DNA of 64,000 nucleotides from Cyanidium caldarium. Taxonomy: Eukaryota > Rhodophyta > Bangiophyceae > Cyanidiales > Cyanidiaceae. Positions 36,778-46,609 of the stretch are shown here, piece by piece. Both the position numbers and the translations under genes were made by a program. The stretch spans positions 124,001 through 188,000 of the forward strand of contig JANCYW010000006.1 in the NCBI GenBank assembly GCA_026184775.1, given 5' to 3'. Below the pieces are notes generated by a model. That model made no database searches, had not been told where the DNA came from, and was given only the letters and a program-made list of their open reading frames with translations. Every line of letters begins with the position of its first letter. The stretch's first letter is position 1.

Positions 36778-39700
36778 TCAAAACGGCGAGCGACACAGCG
36801 GACAGGTGGCGCCCTGGGTGGCCCCGTGGAACCACCGATACAGGCACTCGGCGTGGAAGCGGTAGTGGCAGGTGGGGCAGGCGATGCGCGCCACCCGACC
36901 GGTGCGCGCGTGCAGCACGCTGTAGCAGATAGGACACTCGGCGGCATCGCGCAGCACCCGATCCATACTACGCCGCCACAGCGCGATGCTGGCCACCAGC
37001 GCGCTGTCCGCCCGGCCATCCGCACCGCGCTGCACGAGCCGCGTCATGTGCATCAGGGTCTTGCGCTGCCGCGACTCGCTCATGCCCACACCAGCGCCGC
37101 TACGCATCTCCACCCGCACCGGTCGTAAAGGGTACGCATCGGGTAACAGGAGCGCCACTTCGATGCTGACGTCCTCCACGTGATACGCCGCGATCAACTC
37201 GCGCGCCGCCAAACTGCCGCGCACGGAGAGCAGCGCCGACGGTCCGTCCGGGTGCGGGTCTTGATTGACACGCGCGGCATATCGTCGAGCGCAGTCGATC
37301 TCGCGAGCCGTCAGCGCGGCACTGATCGACCGACTGTTCAGCAGCGTTTCCACTTTGCCGGCCAGCACCCGGTCGGTGACGCTGTGCACGAACCAGTGGC
37401 GGGCGGTGGACGGCTCGATCAGGAGGGTGAGGAACAAGGCGCGCGCCGCCCGCACCGCCGCGGATAGCGATGGCGACGGATGCACCTCGGATACGTCTCG
37501 GAGGCATTCCGGCACCACCTGCTCGTCTGCACCGGTGAGCAGTTGTTCACTGAGTGCTGCCGCCAACCGTCGCGTCTCGTACTCGAAATACACTGTCGGG
37601 TCTGGCGGCAGCTCGGTGATGTTGGTGGTGGTGGCGGTGTTGGCCACCACTGCCAACAGTTCTCGTACGCGCGTCTGTTCCAGCGCCACCGCTGGCGCAA
37701 TATACTCTCGCGCCACCTGCGTCAACATCGCCTCGAACAGCTGCTGCACCATGTCGTCGGGCAGGAGCGTGCGGATGGGAGCATCGTCGGCGATGTCGTC
37801 GGCCGATGTCGTCGGTGGCCGCGGCGCGCACATCTGCAGCATCGTCAACCACCGCCGAAAAAAGGCGCTGGCTTGCCGGTGCGCCCAGTGCGGGCTCTGT
37901 GCGGCCTCCTGGACACCGGGTGGCAGACGGCGTAACGCACTCGTAAAGTCTCGCATGGCGTCCGCCAGACGCTGACGGCGGGTGGCGCTCTGCCGGGCCA
38001 GTTGCGCCACGCGCCGATCGAAAGCGGTATCGTCGTCGACGGCGGACTCGTCATCGAGACCGTCGGAGGAGGCCACCATTTCGGTGGCCGGCGCGACCGC
38101 CTCCAGCAGCGCGTTCCCGTTCTGTTGCGCGATGAGGGCGTGCAACCAGCTCGCCGCCAGCTGCCGCAACGCCGGCGCATCCGCGTCCAATAAACGATGC
38201 AGAATGTCCAGACCGTGGAAGCGAGCATCCGCCGCGTCCGTGCTTGTCGCCGACGGCACCGGCAACACCACCACGGCGTCGTTCGCCTCCCGCGCCTCTC
38301 CATACGCCTTTGGCGAGGCGGCCCGCACCGCCAACACCCGCATCTGGTGCAAGCACTCCAATACCTGCGCCAGAGCCGTTTGCGCATCCACCCCGAATTC
38401 GTCCCCGAGTGCCTCCCCGCCGATGATGCGGCCGGCGTGAAACGCTTCGGCCACCGCCCCAGCCACCTGCCACGCCCGCAGCGCCAAGCACACCGCGCTC
38501 GGCGGGTAGGCGGCGGCGAGTGTCCTCCTCCATTCTGGTTGTCGTTGCGGCAACCACACCGCCGCGCACTCCACCGCGGCCGCCGCCAACAACCGCCATG
38601 CAGGTGCCGACCGGATATCGAGCGCCTGCAGCGTCTCCTCGACCACGAAATCCCACGACACCGCATCCAGATCGTCGGCAAACAGCCGCAGCGACGGCGT
38701 CAGTATCCGTCGCAGCGCCGTGGCATGCACCTGCGGCCAAGAGATGCGCAGCGCGTCGACGGCGTCTGGCGCCAGTGTCCTCTCCTCCTCGTCATACTCC
38801 AGTTGCAATAGCTCGAATGCGGTGCGCAGAAAGGTGACCAGATCGTCTCTGCGGGCGTACCCAGGCGGCACGTTCTCGATCAGGCCGAGCATCTGCATCG
38901 CCGACACCAGCGGCGACATGGCGGTGGCGGCGCTCGGTTCGGCATGTAACGACTCCAGAAACGGGCCGGCGAGGGTTTCGCGCAACGCCGCGGCCAGCGT
39001 GCCGGTGGCGCGTGTCAACAACCCCACCACAAACGCGTGCATATCCGCCGACACTTGCGCCTCGGTGCGGCCGACCGCCGCGCCCAAATGTCGCATCGCC
39101 GCCTGCACCACGTAGGCGCAGGTGCAACTGGCGCCGAACCGATTAAAGTCGCGCGCATACCGTCGTTCGATACTGTCGCGCAGCGGCGGCTCCGTGGCCA
39201 ACAGCGTCGGCAGCAAACACCGTTCCGGTAAGGGAATCGCCGAGGTGTCTGAAGGCGCAACACTGGACGCGCCTCCACCCAACTCCAGCCACACCACCGG
39301 CAGCACCTGTTCGTAGTCGTCGCGTTCCAGCACGCGGATACACACCTGCGCCACCAGCCCGAAAGAAATCGCCTCCGAGGTTGTCTCTCCGTCAGCGTCA
39401 GCACCCATCCGTCTCCCGTCCACCGAGCGCTGCAAACCTCGTGCCAGACAGCGCGCGGCCCAGTGCCGTGTATCCTCCTGCAGCAGCAGGCCGGCCCAAG
39501 TGTCCGGCGGTACCGGACTGGCTTCGTCATCCAGCGGCGGATGCAGACGCTCCAGCAGCGCACGACGCCGCGACGCCCGGTGATCGTCGCGGTGTATGGG
39601 GTGAGCGGTTCCATATCGTCGCAACACTTGCAGCAACAGCGTCTGCCATGGGATGGACTGCGCGCCGGCCAGGATATGCAGGGCGCATTGCCAGGCGACT

Positions 39701-42663
39701 GCCAGCTGCCGTTTCTCCTGCTCCTGCTCCTGCTCCTCCTCTTCCAAATCACGCAGATATTCCGCCAACTCGGTGGCGTGATCCGCCTGCAGCCATCGCC
39801 GTCCACGTTCACCCCAGGGCGGCCCCGCCGACTCCCCTCCTCTTACGCATTCATCCTCGGCCATCTGGAATAGCCACTGCAACGCCACCGCCGTCAACGT
39901 ATCGCCATCGTACACTCGCTCACTCTCCGAATGACGCATCACGGCGGCCACCATATCCACCGGCAGCAGGCCGCAACCGGCCACCGACCGCATGGCCGCA
40001 TGTATCCGCGATCGCAGCGCGTCCGAGTGAGATGCAGCGTCCACCGCCCATGCCGACGGCGCGCGGGTGTATTCCAGCAGGAGATCCACCGGCGGGTCCG
40101 TCGACAACGGTCGTCGCTGTGTCATCGGAATGCGCCCGCCGTGTCTGGTTACGGCTGCCTCGCATCGGGCCTCCAGCACCTCGACTGCACTTTGTAGCCC
40201 TGGAGACCACACGGCCTCGCTCCACAGACCATCCAAGCATTCCATATCGCCGCCCGCCTCTAGGCAAAAGGCGTGGGCGGCGTGTGCCACGGTGGCCAGC
40301 CACGGCATCGGGCACTGTTCGATGGCGGCGTGGGCGACGCGGCGCTCGGGCATGCTGCGCATGGCCACCGCCAGCCAGCCGAGCAGCTCTGCAGCGCTTT
40401 GGCAAAGCTTTGTGCCCCCAGAGGAAAGCACCATGCCACACCAGCGACAAAGTGTGGCTGCGAACTCGGCATTCGTCACCAACAACTTGCAGACGGCATC
40501 GCTGGAACCGCCGCGCAACAACACCGCCAGCAGACGCTCCGCGCGGTTCACGGTCGCCGCCGCCCCGACTGTATCCGCTTCCCCCTCATTCATGTCAGTG
40601 GTCGTCTGCAAGAGTCGGGTAGCCGTCTCCTCCACACACCTGCTCCACAGCTGCTGCTGCAGCGACCGCAGTGCCGCCTCGCGTTTGTCGATCCAGCTCG
40701 CTAGGTACGTCGAGCGATCCGCCATTCGCACCATGGCACTCGGTGTCTGGCGCTTCCCGCTTCCCGCAGTCGTCGACAACCACTCGTGCAGCGCCCGCAC
40801 CAGCTCGGCACCGTTCGGTCCCCACAGGCCGTCGGCCATGCCCGCGGCCACCTGCTTGCCCATCTGCCGGGCGGCCTCTGGGTGACGCGCTCGCACCGCC
40901 TCACACCAGGCGAGCACGTGCGCCCATAACGCTGCCAAGAGCAGGGCGTTGAGCGCGCTCAGTTCCGAATGCGTCGCGTCGAACAGCGTCGATGATGCAC
41001 CCGTTGCGTCGAGGTCAGCCGCCTGACCGCGGTTGCCGGCGATGAAGCAGTCCACAAACCAAGGCCACATCTCGGCCGCCGCTCCACCCTCCCTCGCCGC
41101 CATCGCCTCGTAAGCGTCTGCATGCGACGCGGCAAACCACACGGTGACCTCGCACCAGCATAACAGAAAACTCTCCCACCAGTCCACGAGAGCTCGTCCC
41201 ACCAGACCCGGCGGGTGTGCCAGCTGGTCACGCCGGTGCAGTGCACATGCGGACAGGTGACGCACCAGCGCACCCAAGGGGGGAACTAGCGGCGGTTGCG
41301 AGACGCCGACAGCTCCGGAATCCACAGGCCCCACTTCCGCCCAACGACGATCGTAGGCGATACAAAACGGTAGCACATAGCGATGCGTCTGGTGGGCATC
41401 GAGCAGCTCGACCGCTGAGGGAGCGCGTCCACCGCGCACCGGCTCGCCACACACCCACTCGGCCACGGAATCCGTGTGGATCGCGGTGCACGCCCGGTGC
41501 GCTGGCACCCGCTCAGACGATACATAGCGAATCAGGTACGTCCAGACATGTCCGTGCAGTGCGCTGTCGGTCTCTGCCAGGGCTATCTCGCCGGCAAGCC
41601 GTGCGAAGACGTCGGCGACATGATCCGCGGTGGTTTTGTTGACAGGCGCGTCCGACGTTATCGTCTCTGTCCAGACCTCCGACGGCAACCGATGCAGCAG
41701 CGATTCGGCACATCGCCAAAACGCCTCCCGCACCCGCTTCGACGCGTTCGATGGCAGGGAGAGGAAGGCGCGGCGATTTGCCACGGCGCCCCAGAGGTGC
41801 GCCACCAGATGCTGCGCATCGCTCACCCAGCTGGCGTCGACCTCCTCTTCAGCAGCTGCCACCGACGCATCCAGCACCAGTCGGACAGCGGTCAGTGCGT
41901 GCAGCGCCAGCGTCTCGCGCTCCTCGGCGGCCGCGGCGGCGCGATGACCACCCGACGAGTCGGCGCTCGCCGCCAACCACTCCACCGCGCGCTCCCAGCA
42001 TGCTCGCCGACAGAGCCGCAGCGCCTTGCGCTGTTTCTCGGCACTGGGAAACGACGCTACAAATGCGCGCTCGGCTTCGACGGCCACTTCCCGGGAGGCG
42101 TCACCTCGAAGACCGGTCCAGCTGGGCAGCAGCTCCGGCAGCGCCGACACGATGTTTCGCCCGAACGCTTGCACCACCTGACCCACCAATTGCGCACTCT
42201 CGCCGCGCACCCGGTTGTCCTTGTCCAGCGCCAGTCGCCGAAACGCCACCCCGAAATTGCCTACAAACGCGCCGTACTTGGCCGAGTAGAGCACCCGGTC
42301 CGAGGCGCCCTCCTGCCCGGCCGGGCCGCAGCGCGACAGGTGCTCGCGCAGATCCGCCAGCGCCCGCAGCTTGGTGCTCTGATCGCGCTTCATCAATCGC
42401 TGCGCTATACGCGCTGCCTCATCATCCCAAAGCGCCAGATCGGCAGTCGGCACCGTGGAAGCAAACGCTGCCGCCGCCTTCGTCGCCGACGGCTCGCGAC
42501 TACCATCTTCACGCGCACCCGGCTTGCCCAGCACGGCCTCGGTGATGTCGCCTAGGGAGATGAACTTGCCACTAGACAAGTGGCTCGGCAGCAGCTGTGC
42601 TGCCTTGGCCGCCGACGCACCCTGCCTCTTCTCTTGTTGCTTATTACGCTTCCCACCGGCCAT
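36778..42663 (-). CDS. LTN1: E3 ubiquitin ligase Listerin (Ltn1/Rkr1)
   Basis: The ribosome-quality-control ligase that ubiquitinates nascent chains on stalled 60S subunits. 1961 aa (yeast 1562, human 1766). The start at 42663 gives MAGGKRNKQQEKRQGASAAKAAQLL, the family's basic N-terminus, followed by LMKRDQSTKLRALADLREHL, the conserved start of the HEAT array. The middle is HEAT/ARM-like helical with several divergent insertions. The C-terminus holds the RWD-like region (ALLLPDAYPLRPVRVEMRSG) and a RING of the Listerin C4HC3 type: CPICYSVLH, CPTCHYRFHAECLYRWF, CPLCRSPF, which ends the protein as in all Ltn1. The ribosome-docking N-terminus and the RING are both intact, so the gene looks functional. 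No intron, notable for a 5.9-kb gene. Divergent from the ABC gene. Confidence 0.95.
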   Translation of the reverse strand: MAGGKRNKQQEKRQGASAAKAAQLLPSHLSSGKFISLGDITEAVLGKPGAREDGSREPSATKAAAAFASTVPTADLALWDDEAARIAQRLMKRDQSTKLRALADLREHLSRCGPAGQEGASDRVLYSAKYGAFVGNFGVAFRRLALDKDNRVRGESAQLVGQVVQAFGRNIVSALPELLPSWTGLRGDASREVAVEAERAFVASFPSAEKQRKALRLCRRACWERAVEWLAASADSSGGHRAAAAAEERETLALHALTAVRLVLDASVAAAEEEVDASWVSDAQHLVAHLWGAVANRRAFLSLPSNASKRVREAFWRCAESLLHRLPSEVWTETITSDAPVNKTTADHVADVFARLAGEIALAETDSALHGHVWTYLIRYVSSERVPAHRACTAIHTDSVAEWVCGEPVRGGRAPSAVELLDAHQTHRYVLPFCIAYDRRWAEVGPVDSGAVGVSQPPLVPPLGALVRHLSACALHRRDQLAHPPGLVGRALVDWWESFLLCWCEVTVWFAASHADAYEAMAAREGGAAAEMWPWFVDCFIAGNRGQAADLDATGASSTLFDATHSELSALNALLLAALWAHVLAWCEAVRARHPEAARQMGKQVAAGMADGLWGPNGAELVRALHEWLSTTAGSGKRQTPSAMVRMADRSTYLASWIDKREAALRSLQQQLWSRCVEETATRLLQTTTDMNEGEADTVGAAATVNRAERLLAVLLRGGSSDAVCKLLVTNAEFAATLCRWCGMVLSSGGTKLCQSAAELLGWLAVAMRSMPERRVAHAAIEQCPMPWLATVAHAAHAFCLEAGGDMECLDGLWSEAVWSPGLQSAVEVLEARCEAAVTRHGGRIPMTQRRPLSTDPPVDLLLEYTRAPSAWAVDAASHSDALRSRIHAAMRSVAGCGLLPVDMVAAVMRHSESERVYDGDTLTAVALQWLFQMAEDECVRGGESAGPPWGERGRRWLQADHATELAEYLRDLEEEEQEQEQEKRQLAVAWQCALHILAGAQSIPWQTLLLQVLRRYGTAHPIHRDDHRASRRRALLERLHPPLDDEASPVPPDTWAGLLLQEDTRHWAARCLARGLQRSVDGRRMGADADGETTSEAISFGLVAQVCIRVLERDDYEQVLPVVWLELGGGASSVAPSDTSAIPLPERCLLPTLLATEPPLRDSIERRYARDFNRFGASCTCAYVVQAAMRHLGAAVGRTEAQVSADMHAFVVGLLTRATGTLAAALRETLAGPFLESLHAEPSAATAMSPLVSAMQMLGLIENVPPGYARRDDLVTFLRTAFELLQLEYDEEERTLAPDAVDALRISWPQVHATALRRILTPSLRLFADDLDAVSWDFVVEETLQALDIRSAPAWRLLAAAAVECAAVWLPQRQPEWRRTLAAAYPPSAVCLALRAWQVAGAVAEAFHAGRIIGGEALGDEFGVDAQTALAQVLECLHQMRVLAVRAASPKAYGEAREANDAVVVLPVPSATSTDAADARFHGLDILHRLLDADAPALRQLAASWLHALIAQQNGNALLEAVAPATEMVASSDGLDDESAVDDDTAFDRRVAQLARQSATRRQRLADAMRDFTSALRRLPPGVQEAAQSPHWAHRQASAFFRRWLTMLQMCAPRPPTTSADDIADDAPIRTLLPDDMVQQLFEAMLTQVAREYIAPAVALEQTRVRELLAVVANTATTTNITELPPDPTVYFEYETRRLAAALSEQLLTGADEQVVPECLRDVSEVHPSPSLSAAVRAARALFLTLLIEPSTARHWFVHSVTDRVLAGKVETLLNSRSISAALTAREIDCARRYAARVNQDPHPDGPSALLSVRGSLAARELIAAYHVEDVSIEVALLLPDAYPLRPVRVEMRSGAGVGMSESRQRKTLMHMTRLVQRGADGRADSALVASIALWRRSMDRVLRDAAECPICYSVLHARTGRVARIACPTCHYRFHAECLYRWFHGATQGATCPLCRSPF

Positions 42664-42878
42664 AACGGACAGGTAGAAGTGTCCCCCAAAGAGGAGCACG
42701 CGGCTGCACGCGACCGATTCGATGCGCCGTCGGGCGATGCCGGGCGACCGCGTCGCGGACTTGTCGGACAGCGCTATCCTTGCATCCGTTCGGCTGCCAC
42801 AACGACGAGAGTGCTGTTTGGAGACGTCGCCTGCCTCGGCACTGCACACGGGGGGAGTAGACTGCCCCCGTGCGGTGC

Positions 42879-43916
42879 ATGTTGCCAGCTGCACGGGGGA
42901 GTGGCGAGCAGGCGGCACCGTTGGTATCGACATCGCGCGAAGCGGTCCACGACGGAGCAACGCACGCGTTGGCACCCTACACCGCCGACGGCGAAGTCGA
43001 CTGCGAGCAGGGCAGCGGTTCGGTGGTGTTCGAGTTGGTGAACGTGTCGGTGGTGGCGGCGCCAGGTGCAGCGGGCACGGGACTGCCGCCGCGTTGCATC
43101 CTGGACCGCGTCAACCTGACGGTGTACCGAGGTGAGACCCTGTTCGTGATTGGAGCGTCTGGCTCGGGCAAGACGCGCTTGTTGCGGTTGCTGAATCGAC
43201 TGGACAACGTTAGCAGTGGCAGCGTGCAGGTGTGGGGTCGGTGTGTGGAAGCATACGCGCCGCGACAGCTGCGCGGCCAGCTGGTGGGATACGTATCGCA
43301 ACAGCCGACGTTGGCGAGTCTGCGGGCGAGTCGGGCCTCGGGCGGAGAGCGCGGCGATAGTGAACAGGGGCGCCTATCGCTGCAGGCGGTGTGGCAGTTC
43401 ATCTTGGCACAGCGACGCAAGCAAGGCGATCAGTTGACGCAGGTGGCCACGCGGGCGGCGCTGGAGACGCCGGTGGCCATCGGTACCCTTTCGTCGGACG
43501 ACTACCAGCGCCGACTGGACGAGACGCTTCGAGTGGCCAAAGTGGATCCGGTGCTGCTGGATCGACCGCTGTCGGCACTGTCCGGCGGGGAGCGGTCGCG
43601 GGTGGCGTTGGCGCGGGCGCTGTTGTTGCAACCGCGCATCCTGGTTCTGGACGAAGTGACGTCGAGTCTCGACGGAGCGACCGCGGCGCAGGTGCTGCGC
43701 AACCTGGACGAGTGGAAAGAGCGCACCGGGAGCACGCTGGTGATTGTTACGCACCGATTGGCTGAGGTGACCCGCGGCAAACTGTTGATGATCCTGGGCG
43801 GCCGTGTGGTGCTCACCGGAGACGCGCAGACGCTGCTGAACGATCCGCAACAAGGCAACGACATACGGAGGTTGTTGTCGGGCGACCTGCCCACACCCCG
43901 CAAAACGACCAATTGA
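42879..43916 (+). CDS. ABC transporter ATP-binding subunit, FetA/STAR1-like
   Basis: Soluble ABC ATPase, 345 aa. Walker A GASGSGKT (residues 92-99), Q-loop VSQQP, signature LSGGERSRVALARAL, Walker B ILVLDEVTSSLD, H-loop VTHR. Its only near neighbour is a UPF0014 permease, so it pairs with that like bacterial FetA (YbbL) or plant STAR1, which with STAR2/ALS3 moves UDP-glucose or a related solute and confers aluminium tolerance; the bacterial pair affects iron homeostasis. An insert of about 60 residues between Q-loop and signature is longer than in bacterial homologues. The N-terminal 50 residues precede the ABC fold with no strong targeting signal. The start at 42879 is the first ATG. Divergent from Listerin. 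The downstream partner starts 54 bp after the stop. Confidence 0.9.
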   Translation: MLPAARGSGEQAAPLVSTSREAVHDGATHALAPYTADGEVDCEQGSGSVVFELVNVSVVAAPGAAGTGLPPRCILDRVNLTVYRGETLFVIGASGSGKTRLLRLLNRLDNVSSGSVQVWGRCVEAYAPRQLRGQLVGYVSQQPTLASLRASRASGGERGDSEQGRLSLQAVWQFILAQRRKQGDQLTQVATRAALETPVAIGTLSSDDYQRRLDETLRVAKVDPVLLDRPLSALSGGERSRVALARALLLQPRILVLDEVTSSLDGATAAQVLRNLDEWKERTGSTLVIVTHRLAEVTRGKLLMILGGRVVLTGDAQTLLNDPQQGNDIRRLLSGDLPTPRKTTN

Positions 43917-43970
43917 GAGAGGGGGGAATTGGTGTTGTGACGCAAAGACCCGGTATCGCCTCACTGCCTC

Positions 43971-44816
43971 ATGTCAGCGGTTGTGAGCGAGACTGCAGTT
44001 CGCGCGGCAGGCGCCGCCGAGGTGGTGCCACTAGGCAACGACCGTCTGGCGCTGACGCTGGTTTTCGTCGCCCTATCGATGCTGGTGACCCGATGGCTGC
44101 AGGTGGGCCTGGAGATGGATATTGCCTGGGCGGCCGTGCGCACTGCGGTGCAGCTTCTGACGGTGGGTTTCGTGTTGCGCCTCATCTTTGAGGCTGACGC
44201 GTTCCTCCCGGTGTTGGCGGCCACCAGCGTGATGTTGTTCACCGCCACCTGGACCGCCTCGCGGCGCACCGCCCAGCCGCTGCCGGGACTGCTGCCAGCC
44301 GCCTTGATCGCCCTGTCGGTGGGCGCCGTGTCCACCATTGTCACGGTGACGTACGCCATCATCCACGTGCAGCCGTTCTGGGCGCCCCGCTACTTCATAC
44401 CGCTCACCGGGATGATCCTCGGCAACGCCATGAACACCACCGCGCTGCTAGCGGAGCGACTCCAAGCGGAGGTCGCCGCCCGCGAGAAGGAGATCGAGGA
44501 GCTGCTTTGCCTGGGCGCTTCGCCGCGGCAGGCCATCGCGCCCGCACTGCGCGCCTCGGTGCGCTCCGCGCTCATCCCGGTGGTGAACAACATGCTCACC
44601 GTCGGGCTGGTGTCACTGCCGGGCATGATGACCGGCCAGATCCTCGGCAACGGCTCCACCGACACCGCTGCACGCTACCAAATTATGGTCATGTATATGA
44701 TCACTTCGGGCAGCACGCTATCGTGCTGCATCCTGGCGGTGCTCATCTACGGAAAGTTTTTCGACAATCGCGCATGGCAGCTCCTCCGCGAACGCTACGC
44801 GCCCGTGAAAATATGA
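43971..44816 (+). CDS. UPF0014/FetB-like ABC permease (STAR2/ALS3-type)
   Basis: 281 aa membrane subunit with about seven TM helices. Family marks: VRTAVQLLTVGFVLRLIF, YFIPLTGMILGNAMNTTALLAERL, the cytoplasmic helix EIEELLCLGASPRQAIAPALRASVRSALIPVVNNMLTVGLVSLPGMMTGQILGNGS, YQIMVMYMITSG. The EIEELLCLGASPRQA loop is the coupling helix that contacts the ATPase. It is co-directional with its ATPase partner only 54 bp upstream, in the same order as bacterial fetA-fetB. The spacing would allow a single transcript, unusual in a nucleus. The cargo (UDP-glucose, iron or other metal) cannot be read from sequence. The ATG at 43971 is well placed. Confidence 0.93.
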   Translation: MSAVVSETAVRAAGAAEVVPLGNDRLALTLVFVALSMLVTRWLQVGLEMDIAWAAVRTAVQLLTVGFVLRLIFEADAFLPVLAATSVMLFTATWTASRRTAQPLPGLLPAALIALSVGAVSTIVTVTYAIIHVQPFWAPRYFIPLTGMILGNAMNTTALLAERLQAEVAAREKEIEELLCLGASPRQAIAPALRASVRSALIPVVNNMLTVGLVSLPGMMTGQILGNGSTDTAARYQIMVMYMITSGSTLSCCILAVLIYGKFFDNRAWQLLRERYAPVKI

Positions 44817-44933
44817 TAGAGGGAGAGATAGTGCGACCCTAAAAAAGAGCCTCTGGATGCAGAGACGGAGAGGGCGATGTACGCCTGCACCTGGTTATTC
44901 TATCCCTTCCGACTCACTCGCCACCTCCCGCCT

Positions 44934-44954
44934 CTGTGTGCGTGTGCGTGTGCA
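44934..44954. repeat. GT-rich dinucleotide tract
   Basis: An alternating GT/GC-interrupted tract between the permease stop and the probable start of the ACC-synthase-like gene; similar in type to the tracts upstream of CAP-G. Confidence 0.6.
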
Positions 44955-45051
44955 TGACATCCGTTCGCTCGCCCATTTTCCGCGGCAGCGCTCTCCGCGC
45001 GATCGTCGCGATTTCGCTGCACGGGGGGCGGTCTCGACTCTCCGTTGCCCC

Positions 45052-46476
45052 ATGTGGGCAACACTGCCTCGACTTCCGCTCCGTCACCGCACCGCCCGAC
45101 ACCACCTCATTATGCGTGGCGAAATGAATCCGCTGAGTGATACCAGTCGACTTTCGTTATCCAGGCGCGGAAGGCAGCTGGCGGAGCGCGCGCCGCCCAA
45201 GGCCGTGGAGAAGAGTCTGGCGGTGCTGCCCGATCGGTATGACCGCGAGAAGAATCCCGACGGGTACATATCGCTGTTGGTGGCGGAGAACACCATCAGT
45301 GCCGACCGCGTTCTGAAGCAGTTTCAACGGGAGCGGTCAGACGTGTTGCCCAGCAGGCTGTCGCTGTTGTACGACCAGCCGCAGGGGGAGCGGCGGCTAC
45401 GACAGGCCATCGCTCGCCTCTTCCAGCGCCACGTCTTTGCGGCGTCCGGTGGCGGTCCGCGCGGTGCAGCCAATCCCGACAATTACGCGTGTGCGTCCGG
45501 TGCCGGTGCTATTTTGGATATGATGTTTCTGACGCTGTGTGACGATGGCGACGGGGTGATCATTCCGGCGCCGTACTATCCCGGTTTCGACATGGACCTG
45601 ACCTGTCGGGCGAACTGCGTGCCGGTGCCGGCGCCGCTGCCCCCGTCTGAAAACTATCGGCTCACCGAGGAGGTGCTGAATGCGGCCGAGGCGGATTGCC
45701 GTGACCGCGGCGTTCGCCTGCGCGCTCTGCTGCTGTCTCATCCGGGCAACCCGCTGGGCCAGCTGTTGTCGCGCGACGAGCTGCAGCTGGCGGTGCGTTG
45801 GGCACGCCAGCGCTCGCTGCATCTGATCTGCGACGAGGCGTATGCGTTGTCGGTGTTTCCGCGTCACCGCCACGCGTTCGTGTCGATGGGCGATGTGCTG
45901 GCCGACACCGGTTTCGGAACAGACGTGCATCTGGTGTGGACGTTCAGCAAGGACTTTTGCATGAGTGGCATGCGCTGCGGGGTATTGTTTACGGAGAATC
46001 CGGCGCTCATTCAAGCGCTTCGATGGCAGTGCTACTTCTCGTCGCCCAGTCGCGACACCCAGGGCGCCCTTACGCGCCTGCTTACCGACGAAGCGTGGCT
46101 GTCGAGTTTTCTGCACGACAATGCTCTGGCACTGCAGGGGGCGTTTGGGGCTGCTGAGCGCGCCATCCGCGACGCTTTCGGCGAGCACCGGGTCCGCTGG
46201 TTCGCCAGCCAGGCGGGATTTTTTATCTGGATCGGGTTGCAGGCATTCATGGGCCGCGACGGCCAACCCGGCAAGCCCACCTGGGACGAAGAACAGGAGC
46301 TGTTCGATCTGTTGCTGGAGCGAGCGCGGGTGATCGTCTACCCCGGCGGTATATGTCACGCCAGCGAACCCGGCTGGTATCGCTGCTGCTTCACCGCCGT
46401 GCCCGACGAGGACACCCTGCGTACCGCCTTTCAGCGCGTCGCCGGCGTGCTGAAGGAGACGGGGCGCATGTCGTGA
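45052..46476 (+). CDS. ACC-synthase-like class I aminotransferase
   Basis: PLP fold-type I enzyme of the 1-aminocyclopropane-1-carboxylate synthase-like branch. Marks: NPDGYISLLVAENTIS (like the NPxGxIQxGLAEN of ACS), YDQPQGERRLRQAIARLF, CASGAGAILDMMFLTLCDDGDGVIIPAPYYPGFDMDLTCR, SHPGNPLGQLLSRDEL, ICDEAYALSVF, the PLP-lysine motif TFSKDFCMSGMRCGVLF, FFIWIGL and PGWYRCCF, with the substrate Arg near the end. ACS makes the ethylene precursor from S-adenosylmethionine, but many ACS-like proteins are plain aminotransferases, so the reaction is open. 474 aa from the ATG at 45052, matching ACS length, with a basic presequence (MWATLPRLPLRHRTARHH). A first ATG at 44857 would add 65 residues. Confidence 0.85.
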   Translation: MWATLPRLPLRHRTARHHLIMRGEMNPLSDTSRLSLSRRGRQLAERAPPKAVEKSLAVLPDRYDREKNPDGYISLLVAENTISADRVLKQFQRERSDVLPSRLSLLYDQPQGERRLRQAIARLFQRHVFAASGGGPRGAANPDNYACASGAGAILDMMFLTLCDDGDGVIIPAPYYPGFDMDLTCRANCVPVPAPLPPSENYRLTEEVLNAAEADCRDRGVRLRALLLSHPGNPLGQLLSRDELQLAVRWARQRSLHLICDEAYALSVFPRHRHAFVSMGDVLADTGFGTDVHLVWTFSKDFCMSGMRCGVLFTENPALIQALRWQCYFSSPSRDTQGALTRLLTDEAWLSSFLHDNALALQGAFGAAERAIRDAFGEHRVRWFASQAGFFIWIGLQAFMGRDGQPGKPTWDEEQELFDLLLERARVIVYPGGICHASEPGWYRCCFTAVPDEDTLRTAFQRVAGVLKETGRMS

Positions 46477-46609
46477 AGCGATGGTAGCGAGACGACGTAA
46501 ATGTTGGTATTGCCCTTTACATCCGCGCGGCTGGCTGGTATAGCATGCTCGTTTCACCGAGAGTAGTGACCGGGCCTCCGACTGCCAGCTCGCCCGCCCC
46601 GTCCCGTGC

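Noticed and set aside
39381-40622. 413-aa plus-strand Pro/Arg-rich frame inside Listerin
   Set aside because: Shadow of the Listerin reading frame; low-complexity composition.
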